This document shows, piece after piece, positions 52,500 through 61,037 of a DNA stretch of 64,000 nt; positions within the stretch are counted from its first letter, which is position 1, and each line of letters opens with the position of its first letter. The notes below the pieces were generated by a model, which saw nothing but the letters and a program-made list of their open reading frames with translations, did no database searches and had not been told where the DNA came from. A program made the translations under genes and the position numbers. Where the stretch lies: contig CAJURX010000004.1 in the NCBI GenBank assembly GCA_910589125.1, positions 74,009-138,008 of the forward strand, in the 5' to 3' direction. The DNA is from an uncultured Eggerthellaceae bacterium (GTDB taxonomy: Bacteria; Actinomycetota; Coriobacteriia; Coriobacteriales; Eggerthellaceae).

Positions 52500-52971
52500 G
52501 CACGCAAACGAGAGCGCCTGCGAAAAGCGCTGGCGCGAACGGTATCTGGCCCGGAACGCTGCCGGGAACGCGACCGAAGCGCGTGCGCGGTATGACCACC
52601 GCAAGCGCGACCGCAGCGATGCACGCCACGAGCAAGCAGCAGAGACCCCCGAGGACGCCCAGGTACAACCCCATGGCGAACAGGAGCTTCACATCTCCGC
52701 CGCCGAACGAGGTCCGTCCCGTGAAGCGCTCGAAACCCCAGGCCAACACGAGCGACCCGCCACCGAGCACGAGAGCGCCAGCGATGCCGCTCCCCACCGC
52801 CTCCCACGCATCCATGCTCCCGCACGCCATCGTGAGCGCCGCTGCATTGAGCACGCACCAGAGCAGCACCATGCCGGCGACCAGCTTGTTGGGGATGCGA
52901 CGCTCGCGGAGGTCGAACACGCATGCAGAGGCCAACGGCCCTAAGAGCGAGCAGGCGAGGGCAACGCCCAT
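52474..52971 (-). CDS. Prepilin peptidase (A24 family)
   Basis: Membrane aspartyl protease of 165 aa with about five hydrophobic helices. The catalytic Asp is in VFDLRERRIPNKLV (about residue 20) and the second Asp in the GGGD motif TSFGGGDVKLLFAMGL. It lacks the N-terminal methyltransferase domain of PilD, matching the small TadV/CpaA class that cleaves Flp or type IV prepilins. No pilin or tad genes are in the window. Start is ATG with a weak Shine-Dalgarno; it lies 7 bp after the HemW-like stop. Confidence 0.88.
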   Translation of the reverse strand: MGVALACSLLGPLASACVFDLRERRIPNKLVAGMVLLWCVLNAAALTMACGSMDAWEAVGSGIAGALVLGGGSLVLAWGFERFTGRTSFGGGDVKLLFAMGLYLGVLGGLCCLLVACIAAVALAVVIPRTRFGRVPGSVPGQIPFAPALFAGALVCVLASSGVLG

Positions 52972-52978
52972 CCGCGCG

Positions 52979-54328
52979 CTACCCGAAGATCAGCTCGCGC
53001 TCAGCGCCGGTGAGCGCCTGGCGAGCCTGATCGCGAAGGTTGTTCACGCCGATGAAGAACTGCCGCATCATGACCACTGTGAGATAGCGCCCCTTCGGGG
53101 TGAGCGTGAGCTCTCGGGCATCGTCCTTCGCGAATGCCCCGGATGCGCGCATGAATGCCAGTTCCACGGGCAAGCCGCGTTCGATGCTCACGCCGAAGTC
53201 ACGCTGGAACTCCTGCTTGTCCAGCCCCAAGCCGAAGAGCTGCATCATGAAGCGATACCGCATCCTATCGCGCAGCGTGAAGCGCGTCTTGCCCATCATG
53301 GACATGCGACCAGCGCCGATCGCTTCGTTGTATTCCTTGACGGAGAACGTGTTGACGTAGAGCGTGTCGCCCAGATACGTGATGCCTCCCGACCCGATGG
53401 CCGGGTACTCCTCATAGTTCACGACATATTCGTCGATCATATGAGCATCAGGGACCGCATCGAAGGCAAGAGTGGTCTCAGCATCGTGCGCGCTGCCCGA
53501 AACAGAGCCGCCCACCCTATTGAACGTCCAAGCGCTCCCGAACTCGAACGCGCCCGTGCCCACCAAGAGGTCGCAGATGATCTCATAGAAGCGCTGCTCG
53601 CGCCTATAGTCCACAGGACCGACCGTCCGAGCCAGCTGCCTCTGCACAGAAGGCGAGGCCATGAGCGGATAGAACGTGGTCTGGCTGGCACCGGATTCCA
53701 CCACGCGTTCGATATCCGAGATGAGGATATCCTCGGTCTGCGCCGGGAAGTTGAAGATCATATCCGCATTCATGGACACGAAATGCGGGCTTGCCTCGGC
53801 GATGCGCTCCAATATCTCTTCGCCGCTGCCGTACTTGTCGTAGCGGTCCATCTGGCGCAGCAGGCCATCGTCGAAGGACTGGACGCCCACGGAAAGGCGC
53901 TGGACGCGCCCTTCGAGCTGCTCTATGTATGAGGGGATCAGATGGTTGGGATTCGTCTCCGCAGAGACCTCCTTGATCCCTGGGAACGTATCGCGCGCGA
54001 GGTCGAGCGTCTCGCACAGCTCGTCGAGCATGATGGTGGGCGTTCCCCCACCTACATACACGCTGTCGAAGTCATACCCGAGCTCACGCAGCATGAGCAT
54101 CTCCGTGCGCATGCTCTGGAAATAAGGTCGCGCCCGATCCTCGGCGAAGGGGAAGCGGTTGAACGAGCAGTAGGGGCACAGGCGCTCGCAGAACGGCACA
54201 TGCATGTACAGCATGTAGCGCTTGCCGGCCTGAGGTGCGGGCATCCGATCCTCTGTGACCGGACCCAGCTTCAGATATCTGCCCGTGGTGGCCTCGACCA
54301 CCTTCGAGAGCATTCGTTCGCTTAGCAA
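52979..54328 (-). CDS. HemW-like radical SAM protein (coproporphyrinogen III oxidase family)
   Basis: Radical SAM enzyme or haem chaperone of 449 aa. The cluster motif is MHVPFCERLCPYCSFNRFPF (CxxxCxxC), followed by VYVGGGTPTIML and RLSVGVQSFDDGLLRQMDR as in HemN/HemW. The usual HemW CDFN is CSFN here. The C-terminal HemN domain is replaced or extended by about 150 less conserved residues. Starts at a TTG with AAGG at good spacing, 10 bp after purD; an ATG at 54313 is the alternative. It could be a haem chaperone, a haem-degrading ChuW-like enzyme or an anaerobic coproporphyrinogen oxidase. The family is certain; the function is not. Confidence 0.85.
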   Translation of the reverse strand: MLSERMLSKVVEATTGRYLKLGPVTEDRMPAPQAGKRYMLYMHVPFCERLCPYCSFNRFPFAEDRARPYFQSMRTEMLMLRELGYDFDSVYVGGGTPTIMLDELCETLDLARDTFPGIKEVSAETNPNHLIPSYIEQLEGRVQRLSVGVQSFDDGLLRQMDRYDKYGSGEEILERIAEASPHFVSMNADMIFNFPAQTEDILISDIERVVESGASQTTFYPLMASPSVQRQLARTVGPVDYRREQRFYEIICDLLVGTGAFEFGSAWTFNRVGGSVSGSAHDAETTLAFDAVPDAHMIDEYVVNYEEYPAIGSGGITYLGDTLYVNTFSVKEYNEAIGAGRMSMMGKTRFTLRDRMRYRFMMQLFGLGLDKQEFQRDFGVSIERGLPVELAFMRASGAFAKDDARELTLTPKGRYLTVVMMRQFFIGVNNLRDQARQALTGAERELIFG

Positions 54329-54338
54329 GGTGCGTACC

Positions 54339-55631
54339 TTATTCCCACGAAGAGCGGCCGATCAGGGCCTTCAAGCCGATGTCGCGCCGAAGCTGCTTGC
54401 CTTCGAACTGGATGACATCGCATGCCTCATAGGCCCGGTCGCGCGCGTCCTCGAACGTGTCTGCCATGGCCACCACATTGAGCACGCGCCCACCCGCTGT
54501 GACCAGTTCGCCATCCTCGTTGCGCGCGGTGCCCGCATGGAACACGGTGATGCCCGGCATGGCCTCAGCGTCATCAACGCCCAAGATCACGCGACCCTTC
54601 TCATAGGCACCCGGATACCCTTCGCTTGCCAGCACCACGCACACAGCCCAGGCATCGGACCACTGCATGGAGACATCGGCAGCACGGCCATCAGCCACCG
54701 CTTCCATCACATCCACGAGGTCGGATTCGAGCCGCGGCAACACGACCTGCGTCTCCGGATCCCCGAAGCGCACGTTGAACTCAACGATCTTCGGCCCTTC
54801 AGGCGTCAGCATGAAGCCGCCATAGAGCGTGCCCCGGTAATCCGGAACGGCCGCAGCCGCCTGTGCCATGATGGCTTCCATTCGAGCCATCTCATCATCG
54901 GTCACGATAGGCACGGGAGAATACACGCCCATGCCGCCGGTATTCGGACCCATGTCCCCGTCGAAGGCACGCTTGTGGTCCTGCGATGGCGCCATGGGGA
55001 AGCTCTTGCCGCCCGTCACGAAGGAGAGCATGGAGCACTCCGGTCCGCGCATGCATTCCTCGATGACCACCTTAGCGCCCGCATCACCGAATGCACCGTC
55101 GAAGCAAGCGCACACGGCCTCTTCGGCATCCTTCAACGTCTCAGCCACCACGACGCCCTTGCCCGCTGCAAGGCCATCGGCCTTGATGACGATGGGAGCG
55201 CCCTGCTCGCGCACGTAGGCCAACGCGCCCTCCGCATCCGTGAACGTCGCGTAAGCAGCCGTGGGGATCTCATTGTCATCCATGAAGCGCTTCGCATGAT
55301 CCTTCGATCCTTCGAGCTGGGCCTCTGCCGCATTGGGGCCGTAGACCTTGAGACCAGCCTCGCGAAGGACGTCCGCAACGCCCTCTACGAGGGGAGCCTC
55401 AGCGCCGATGACCACCAGGTCGATGCCCGCATCCTGCGCGAACGCCAAGACCGCCTGCGCGTCCATGGGATCGAGGGATGCATTCTGCGACGCGCCTCCA
55501 GACGCGAGCGCGATGCCATCCGTCCCACCGTTGCCAGGCGCAACGAAGAGCGCATCCGTGCGGGGGGATCGTGCCAAGGTCCACGCGATAGCATGTTCGC
55601 GGCCGCCGCTTCCGAGAACGAGGATCTTCAT
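54339..55631 (-). CDS. purD: Phosphoribosylamine-glycine ligase (GAR synthetase)
   Basis: Second step of purine synthesis: phosphoribosylamine, glycine and ATP to GAR. From the ATG with GGAAGG the protein is 430 aa, the normal length. It starts MKILVLGSGGREHAIAWTLA and shows the ATP-grasp features HAKRFMDDNEIPTAAY, VIKADGLAAGKGVVVAE, SFVTGGKSFPM and MGAN-like DMGPNTGGMGVYSPVP, then EFNVRFGDPETQVVLPRLE. Own -10 TATAAT at 55666-55671. The HemW-like and prepilin peptidase genes follow closely. Confidence 0.97.
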   Translation of the reverse strand: MKILVLGSGGREHAIAWTLARSPRTDALFVAPGNGGTDGIALASGGASQNASLDPMDAQAVLAFAQDAGIDLVVIGAEAPLVEGVADVLREAGLKVYGPNAAEAQLEGSKDHAKRFMDDNEIPTAAYATFTDAEGALAYVREQGAPIVIKADGLAAGKGVVVAETLKDAEEAVCACFDGAFGDAGAKVVIEECMRGPECSMLSFVTGGKSFPMAPSQDHKRAFDGDMGPNTGGMGVYSPVPIVTDDEMARMEAIMAQAAAAVPDYRGTLYGGFMLTPEGPKIVEFNVRFGDPETQVVLPRLESDLVDVMEAVADGRAADVSMQWSDAWAVCVVLASEGYPGAYEKGRVILGVDDAEAMPGITVFHAGTARNEDGELVTAGGRVLNVVAMADTFEDARDRAYEACDVIQFEGKQLRRDIGLKALIGRSSWE

Positions 55632-55665
55632 GGGAGGTCCTTCCATAAGGATTTACGTGGCACCC

Positions 55666-55671
55666 ATTATA
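55666..55671 (-). promoter_or_regulatory. -10 element of purD
   Basis: Perfect TATAAT on the minus strand, 35 bp before the purD start. No good -35 at 16-18 bp. Confidence 0.5.
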
Positions 55672-55676
55672 GACGG

Positions 55677-55724
55677 AAAGAAGGGCAGGCCCATCCCATC
55701 ATCAAGCGCGGAACGGACCTGCCC
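55677..55724 (-). terminator. Terminator-like hairpin after purA
   Basis: GGGCAGGTCC pairs with GGGCCTGCCC (one weak pair) across a loop of about 22 nt, followed by TTCTTT, located about 30 bp beyond the purA stop. Confidence 0.45.
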
Positions 55725-55753
55725 CGAAGGCACAGCAGATGGCGCGGGAGCGG

Positions 55754-57064
55754 CTAGAAGCCCCGCATGATGGTCTGATCGCGGTCGGGACCGACGGAGA
55801 TGATGGACATCGGCACGCCGGAGAGCTCCTCGAGATGCTCGATGTAGGCGCGCGTGTTCTCCGGGAGCTCCTCATAGGAGCGGCACCCCGTGATATCCTG
55901 CCCCTTCCAACCAGGCAGCTCCTCGTACACCGGCTTCGCATGGAACAGCACCGATTGCTGCATGGGGAAGTAGTCATACCGCTTGCCGTCGCACTCATAG
56001 GCGACGCACACCTTGATGGTGTCGAACTCGGAGAGCACATCCAGCTTGGTCAGCGCGATGTCCGTGAGGCCGTTCACCTCAGCGGCGAATCGCGCGATGA
56101 CCGCATCGAACCAGCCGCACCGACGACGTCGTCCCGTGGTCACGCCGAACTCGTGCCCCGCTTCGCAGAGCAGAGCCCCGTCCTCGGCATCCTGACCCGT
56201 GCCGCCATCCTCAGCGAACGTGAGCTCAGTGGGGAACGGACCTTCGCCCACGCGCGTGACGTATGCCTTGCAGATGCCGAGCACCTTGTCGATGGCCGCT
56301 GGCCCCACGCCCGTGCCCGTGCAGGCGCCGCCCGCACAGCAGCTTGATGAGGTCACATACGGATACGTTCCATGGTCGATGTCCAACATGGTCCCCTGAG
56401 CACCCTCGAACAGGATGTTCTTGCCAGCACGGAGCGCTTCGTTGAGCAGATGCGCTGTCTCGTCCATAAAGGGCTTGAGGATGCGCGCGTAGGGCAGGTA
56501 CTCGTCGCAGATCTCCTCCACCGTGAAGGTCTGGAGCCCGTATATCTTGCTCAGGACCGGATTCTTCTGCGCGAGGGCGGTCTCGACCTTCAAGCGGAAT
56601 ATCTTCTCGTCCATGAGATCCTGGATGCGGATGCCGCGACGTGCCGCCTTGTCCTGGTAGCAAGGGCCGATGCCACGCTTCGTCGTGCCGATCTGGTTGT
56701 CGCCCAGGCGCTTCTCCTCAGCACCATCCAGCACCTTGTGATACGGCATGATCACATGCGCGTCGCAGGATATCAGCAGGCGCTCGCACGAGATGCCCTC
56801 CGCTTCTAGGAGCGCCATCTCCTTGACCAGCACGCCAGGATCCACCACGACGCCATTGCCGATGACCGGCACGGCACCCTCATACATCACGCCCGACGGC
56901 ATCAGATGCAGCGCCAGCTTCGTATCCCCATGGATCACCGTGTGCCCGGCATTGTTGCCGCCCTGGAACCGCACCACGTAATCATAATCGGACGCTATCA
57001 GGTCCGTGATCTTGCCCTTGCCTTCGTCGCCCCATTGCGTTCCGACGAGAACCGTTGATGGCAT
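55754..57064 (-). CDS. purA: Adenylosuccinate synthetase
   Basis: First step of AMP synthesis from IMP: IMP, aspartate and GTP to adenylosuccinate. The 436-aa protein has the GTP P-loop VGTQWGDEGKGK, FQGGNNAGHTV with the catalytic His, TTKRGIGPCYQDKAARRGIR, and VGEGPFPTEL. Normal length. ATG with AAAGGCGG nearby and a perfect -10 TATAAT at 57100-57105. Works with PurB in this window to make AMP. Confidence 0.97.
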   Translation of the reverse strand: MPSTVLVGTQWGDEGKGKITDLIASDYDYVVRFQGGNNAGHTVIHGDTKLALHLMPSGVMYEGAVPVIGNGVVVDPGVLVKEMALLEAEGISCERLLISCDAHVIMPYHKVLDGAEEKRLGDNQIGTTKRGIGPCYQDKAARRGIRIQDLMDEKIFRLKVETALAQKNPVLSKIYGLQTFTVEEICDEYLPYARILKPFMDETAHLLNEALRAGKNILFEGAQGTMLDIDHGTYPYVTSSSCCAGGACTGTGVGPAAIDKVLGICKAYVTRVGEGPFPTELTFAEDGGTGQDAEDGALLCEAGHEFGVTTGRRRRCGWFDAVIARFAAEVNGLTDIALTKLDVLSEFDTIKVCVAYECDGKRYDYFPMQQSVLFHAKPVYEELPGWKGQDITGCRSYEELPENTRAYIEHLEELSGVPMSIISVGPDRDQTIMRGF

Positions 57065-57099
57065 CTTTCCGCCTTTCCAGAAGGGTTTCCCTACCCGCC

Positions 57100-57123
57100 A
57101 TTATAGGGGCAACGCTTCGCCCC
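57100..57123 (-). promoter_or_regulatory. purA -10 element abutting a REP-like palindrome
   Basis: TATAAT (57100-57105, minus strand) directly next to GGGGC-8 nt-GCCCC (57106-57123), which would occupy the -35/spacer area. The palindrome resembles the units at 52180-52266. Confidence 0.45.
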
Positions 57124-57175
57124 GGCGCTGACATTGCAGCAGCGTGCGGGCTTCGATGCGGCCGCCGGATCGCCT

Positions 57176-57607
57176 TCAGCGCCTGCCGAAGGGCGGGCGG
57201 AACAGGAGCACGATGACCGCGACCGCCAGGATCAGGCCGAAGCCGACGAGCACGACGCCGAGCGCGGTATACGAGAGGCTTCCCGTCACACGGCTCTCCA
57301 TGAACACGGGAACGCCGATGAGGAGGAGCAGCGCACATAGGAATGCGGACACCACGATCTTCACGTAGTAATGAGTGCGAACCCGCGAATCCTCTACGAT
57401 GCGCTTGGCAAGCGCCAGGACGAGGTGCTCATCCTGCTCGGAGAGACGGAGCGCTTCGGCCTCGAGAGCGGCAGCTGCGTCAGAACGCGCAGATGGCGGT
57501 GCCCCTTCGGCGGGCATGAACGTATGCGCCGATGGCTGAGGAGCGCTCTGATCGACGCTGTGGCGTGCGTTCGGGGAGCCAGCGGGATCGGCGGGAGCCT
57601 GACCCAT
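57176..57607 (-). CDS. Small two-helix membrane protein after dnaB
   Basis: Not recognised. The 143-aa protein has a low-complexity Pro/Ala/Ser-rich head (1-45), a coiled-coil-like Ala/Glu stretch (45-75), then two membrane helices at about 84-103 and 111-135 ending in RPPFGRR. Both ends are predicted cytoplasmic. Its ATG overlaps the dnaB stop by one base (TGATG), so it is translated with dnaB. No catalytic motif. Confidence 0.75.
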   Translation of the reverse strand: MGQAPADPAGSPNARHSVDQSAPQPSAHTFMPAEGAPPSARSDAAAALEAEALRLSEQDEHLVLALAKRIVEDSRVRTHYYVKIVVSAFLCALLLLIGVPVFMESRVTGSLSYTALGVVLVGFGLILAVAVIVLLFRPPFGRR

Positions 57608-59022
57608 CAGTAGCCCCCTGCGTACGAATCATCCACCCAGTCACCGAACTTGGTGAACTCTGCGCTGAATGAGAGCGTGATGTCGCGCGTAGGGCCGTTG
57701 CGGTGCTTGGCCACCTGCAGCTCCGCCTGATTCAGATCGGGGCGATCGTTGTCCTCCGCCTCCTCCTCGCTCATGGAGCGGTCGATGAACATGACGATAT
57801 CCGCGTCCTGCTCGATAGAACCGGATTCGCGAAGGTCAGCCAGCATCGGACGCTTCTTGCCGCGCATCTCGACGGAGCGATTCAGCTGCGAGAGCGCGAT
57901 GACGGGCATGCCCATCTCCTTCGCCAGCACCTTGAGGCCACGGGATATCTCGCCCACCTCAACGGCGCGATTGCCGTCACGACGGACCGTGGGCGGCTGC
58001 ATCAGCTGGAGGTAGTCGATGACGATGAGGCCCTTCTTCTCCGTGCCGACGATGTGACGAAGCTCGCGGCGCGCTTTCGCGCGGGCCTCCATGATGGACA
58101 GGCCGGGCGTGTCATCGATGTACATCTCCACTTGCGCCAGCCTATTCGAGGCATCCACGATGGCACCCCAGTCGCCCTCGGCGATCTTGCCGGAGCGCAC
58201 CTTGTTGAGCGACACGAGCGCTTCCGCGCACAGGATGCGCTGGGTGAGCTGGCTCGCGCTCATCTCGAGGGAGAAGAAGGCGACGGCTGTGCCGCGCTTG
58301 GCGGCGTTCACCGCCAGGTTCAGAGCGAATGAGGTCTTGCCGACGCCGGGGCGTGCAGCCAAGATCACCAGGTCTCCTGGCCGGAAGCCGTGGAATAGGT
58401 CATCCACATCATTGAAGCCCGTAGGGACGCCGATCATCTTGTCTCGCTGCTGGGAGATCTTCTTCAGCTCCTCGAAGGCTTCGGTGACCAGCGACTCCAT
58501 GGACTGGAAGGAGCTCGACACGCGCTTCTCCGTCACCTTGAAGAGCGTCTGCTCTGCTTCGTCCACCACCTCATTGAGGTCCTCGGGCGCATCGTATGCC
58601 AGCGCATTGATCTGCGCGGCAGCCTTGATGAGCTCGCGCTGGATGGACGTGCGCTTCACGATCTCCATGTGCTTGCGCCAATTCGTGAGCGCGAAGGTGT
58701 TGGCGTTGAGGTCTGTGAGATAGACGCGGCCACCAGCGAGCTCCAGGTCCCCCTTCGCGGAGAGCTTGTCAGCCAGCGAGATGACGTCAGGATTCAGGCC
58801 TTCGCGCACCATCTCGACGATGGACGCGAAGATGGTCCGATGACCGGGGCGGAAGAAGTTCTCCGACCGCAACGACACGATCGCCTCATCGCAGACATCG
58901 GGGCTCAGCATGCATGCGGCAAGGACCGCCTTCTCCGCCTCCACATCAGCAGGCAGCTGTGCGCGCTTCTCTGCTGATACCTCGGTCGATCTGGGCTGAG
59001 TGTCGTTGGCGGTTCCTGGCAT
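57607..59022 (-). CDS. dnaB: Replicative DNA helicase
   Basis: Hexameric helicase of 471 aa that unwinds the replication fork. N-terminal domain (25-130) has PADVEAEKAVLAACMLSP; the RecA-like core has Walker A AARPGVGKTSFALN (about 223-236), the EMSASQLTQR region, DYLQLMQPP and the C-terminal VAKHRNGPTRDITLSF. The start is the ATG with AAGGGG; a longer upstream frame is rejected. No intein. A -10 TATAAT at 59060-59065 gives it a promoter separate from the ribosomal-protein operon, which ends in a strong terminator 230 bp upstream. Confidence 0.97.
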   Translation of the reverse strand: MPGTANDTQPRSTEVSAEKRAQLPADVEAEKAVLAACMLSPDVCDEAIVSLRSENFFRPGHRTIFASIVEMVREGLNPDVISLADKLSAKGDLELAGGRVYLTDLNANTFALTNWRKHMEIVKRTSIQRELIKAAAQINALAYDAPEDLNEVVDEAEQTLFKVTEKRVSSSFQSMESLVTEAFEELKKISQQRDKMIGVPTGFNDVDDLFHGFRPGDLVILAARPGVGKTSFALNLAVNAAKRGTAVAFFSLEMSASQLTQRILCAEALVSLNKVRSGKIAEGDWGAIVDASNRLAQVEMYIDDTPGLSIMEARAKARRELRHIVGTEKKGLIVIDYLQLMQPPTVRRDGNRAVEVGEISRGLKVLAKEMGMPVIALSQLNRSVEMRGKKRPMLADLRESGSIEQDADIVMFIDRSMSEEEAEDNDRPDLNQAELQVAKHRNGPTRDITLSFSAEFTKFGDWVDDSYAGGY

Positions 59023-59059
59023 GCGCACCCCTTCGTCGAAGCATGGTATGGGACCTGCG

Positions 59060-59065
59060 ATTATA
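59060..59065 (-). promoter_or_regulatory. -10 element of dnaB
   Basis: Perfect TATAAT on the minus strand, 38 bp before the dnaB start, preceded by a small CCTCC/GGAGG inverted repeat. Confidence 0.5.
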
Positions 59066-59252
59066 CCCTCCGAAGCAGGAGGCGCCTCATGGAGGTATCG
59101 TGTATCGCGCATGTCGCGGGACAGGGATGCGTGAAGCAACCATTGCAGGGGCGCGCTTCGCGGGCGTCCGTGCCATCAGACAGGGCATACGGGCGCAGAT
59201 GAGCTGTGGATCTATGGGACTCACATGACCGCAAGCGGGGATGAGGGGCACG

Positions 59253-59281
59253 AAAAAGGCCCTCCCGGATCGGGAGGGCCT
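59253..59281 (-). terminator. Intrinsic terminator of the rpsF-ssb-rpsR-rplI operon
   Basis: AGGCCCTCCCG / CGGGAGGGCCT stem with a short loop followed by TTTTT on the minus strand, just after rplI. The 59282-59303 gap holds nothing else. Confidence 0.92.
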
Positions 59282-59303
59282 GAGCATCCAAGATGCGGGA
59301 AGG

Positions 59304-59873
59304 CTATTCGGTGACCTCTGCGTCCTCGACAGCCTCCACCTCAGCAACAGCCTCGGTCTCTGCCTCAGCCACTGCCTCAACAGCAGCCTCCTCGGCAGCC
59401 TCTGCAGCGACCTCTGCGTCCTCCGCAGCATCGCCAGCAACGCTGACCTTGACGTTCGCCTTGATGTCACGATAGAACCCTACGGGCACCTCGTACTCAC
59501 CAACAGCCTTGATCGGCTTGCCCAGCTCGACGCGGCGACGATCGACCTCAAGGCCGAACTGCTCCGCGATAGCGTCTGCGATCATGGGAGCGGTCACAGA
59601 GCCGAACAGCTGGCCCTCATCGCCAACCTGAGCCGTGATCTTGACGGTTGCGTCCTGCAGCTTCTCGACCAGAGCGTTCGCATCAGAGATGCGCACCTCT
59701 TCGCGCTTCTCGATGTTCTTGCGCTTCTGCTCGAGCTGCTTCAGATTGCCGGGCGTAGCCCTAACGGCATAGCCCTGACGCAGCAGATAGTTGTTCGCAA
59801 AGCCGCGAGCAACGTTGATGATGTCGCCTTCGCCTCCGCGACCCCTGAGCTCCTTGAGAAGAATGACCTCCAT
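59304..59873 (-). CDS. rplI: Ribosomal protein L9 with long acidic tail
   Basis: 50S protein L9, 189 aa. N-terminal rRNA-binding domain MEVILLKELRGRGGEGDIINVARGFANNYLL (positions 1-31) and the long connecting helix and C-terminal domain to about residue 148 are normal. The last 40 residues are an extra Ala/Glu/Val tail (AAEAAEEAAVEAVAEAE) not seen in most L9 proteins; such tails recur in this lineage only by inference. Last gene of the operon. Confidence 0.96.
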   Translation of the reverse strand: MEVILLKELRGRGGEGDIINVARGFANNYLLRQGYAVRATPGNLKQLEQKRKNIEKREEVRISDANALVEKLQDATVKITAQVGDEGQLFGSVTAPMIADAIAEQFGLEVDRRRVELGKPIKAVGEYEVPVGFYRDIKANVKVSVAGDAAEDAEVAAEAAEEAAVEAVAEAETEAVAEVEAVEDAEVTE

Positions 59874-59884
59874 CTGGCACCTCC

Positions 59885-60148
59885 TTAACGGTTGCGACGG
59901 CGGTCGCCGCGCCCGCTGACAGCAGGGACAGAGTAGGGCATCAGAGCCATGGTGCGAGCGCGCTTGATGGCGTTCGCGATGTCACGCTGGTGCTGGTTGC
60001 ATGCACCCGTGACGCGACGCGGCTTGATCTTGCCGCGATCGGTGGTGTACTTGCGCAGCATCTGAGTATCCTTGTAATCGATATACTCAATGTCGTCTTT
60101 GCAGAACTGGCACTGCTTGCGACGAGGCTGCTTAGCGTAATCGGCCAT
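59885..60148 (-). CDS. rpsR: Ribosomal protein S18
   Basis: 30S protein of 87 aa. CQFCKDD near the N-terminus and GACNQHQ later give a CxxC...CxxH arrangement, the zinc-binding form of S18. YKDTQMLRKYTTDRGKIKPR and RDIANAIKRARTMALMPYS are family signatures. It pairs with S6. Followed by rplI 11 bp downstream. Confidence 0.97.
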   Translation of the reverse strand: MADYAKQPRRKQCQFCKDDIEYIDYKDTQMLRKYTTDRGKIKPRRVTGACNQHQRDIANAIKRARTMALMPYSVPAVSGRGDRRRNR

Positions 60149-60174
60149 GTTTTACCTCGTTCTTTCTGGCGTTC

Positions 60175-60630
60175 CTAGAATGGTATGTCTTCGTCGTACA
60201 CGGAAGCCGTGGTGTCGATAGCAGGCATCGTCGATGTTGCCGGGGCACTGTATGCCGAGATGTCATTGCCAAGGCTCGCATCCCCGCCATTGTTGCCGCC
60301 ATTGCGGTTGCCTCCGAAGTCGATGTCATCGACGATGACCTCGATCTTCGACCTCTTCTGACCGTCGCGCTCCCACTGGCTCCAGCGAAGCTTGCCCTCG
60401 ATGGTCACTTTGACCCCCTTGGACAGGAAGCGCTGGATGTTCTGCGCACGTGTGCCGAACATCGTGCAGTCGATGAAGTTCGCATAATCTTCCCATTCGC
60501 CGGTCTGATTATTCTTGCGACGATCATTGACTGCGACGCCCATGGACATGATGGGCATGCCCGATGCCGTAGTGCGAAGCTCTGGGTCGCGGGTTAGGTT
60601 TCCGCTTATGACAACTCGATTGATGCTCAT
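60175..60630 (-). CDS. ssb: Single-stranded DNA-binding protein
   Basis: SSB of 151 aa from the ATG with AAAGGGAG. OB fold: MSINRVVISGNLTRDPELRT, DYANFIDCTMFGTRAQN, GKLRWSQWERDGQKRSKIE. Gly/Asn-rich linker and the acidic tip YDEDIPF that binds partner proteins. Normal place between rpsF and rpsR. Confidence 0.97.
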   Translation of the reverse strand: MSINRVVISGNLTRDPELRTTASGMPIMSMGVAVNDRRKNNQTGEWEDYANFIDCTMFGTRAQNIQRFLSKGVKVTIEGKLRWSQWERDGQKRSKIEVIVDDIDFGGNRNGGNNGGDASLGNDISAYSAPATSTMPAIDTTASVYDEDIPF

Positions 60631-60652
60631 GCTCTCCCTTTTCGATCCTCGA

Positions 60653-60946
60653 CTAATCCCTGTCGGTGCGTGCAACGACCATGTGACGCGCAACTGCATC
60701 GGTGATGCGCAGAACGCGGTCCAGCTCTGCGATGCTCGTCGGATCGGTGTGGAAATCGACTAGGACGTAATCGGCGTCGGTCAGGCCATTGACCTCATAG
60801 GCCAGCTTATGCCTTCCCCAGTCATCGACGTTGTCGATCTGACCTTTTGCATCGGCGATGACGCCCTCGATGCGCTTTTGCACAGCAGCACGAGCGTCGT
60901 CGTCAGCGGTCGGAGCGACGAAATACAGCAGTTCGTAAGCCTTCAT
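60653..60946 (-). CDS. rpsF: Ribosomal protein S6
   Basis: 30S protein of 97 aa: MKAYELLYFVAPTADDDAR, then VDDWGRHKLAYEVNGLTDADYVLV and a C-terminal DRVLRITDAVARHMV. The start has a perfect GAGGAGGTG. First gene of the operon; its leader has a hairpin that may be the S6:S18 control element. Confidence 0.97.
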   Translation of the reverse strand: MKAYELLYFVAPTADDDARAAVQKRIEGVIADAKGQIDNVDDWGRHKLAYEVNGLTDADYVLVDFHTDPTSIAELDRVLRITDAVARHMVVARTDRD

Positions 60947-60972
60947 CAGCTCACCTCCTCTGGTCTAAACGG

Positions 60973-60994
60973 CTCCGGTCAGGTGGTCCCGGAG
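60973..60994 (-). promoter_or_regulatory. rpsF leader hairpin (candidate S6:S18 autoregulatory element)
   Basis: CTCCGG / CCGGAG arms separated by 10 nt, within the roughly 57-nt leader of rpsF. Position suits the known S6:S18-binding leaders, but the diagnostic bulge could not be confirmed by eye. Confidence 0.35.
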
Positions 60995-61009
60995 CAGGAC
61001 AGCCCGCCT

Positions 61010-61037
61010 ATTCTAGCAGAACCAGCCACCTTCGCAA
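61010..61037 (-). promoter_or_regulatory. Promoter of the rpsF operon
   Basis: TTGCGA (-35, 61032-61037), 16-bp spacer ending TGC, then TAGAAT (-10, 61010-61015), i.e. an extended -10. Confidence 0.6.
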
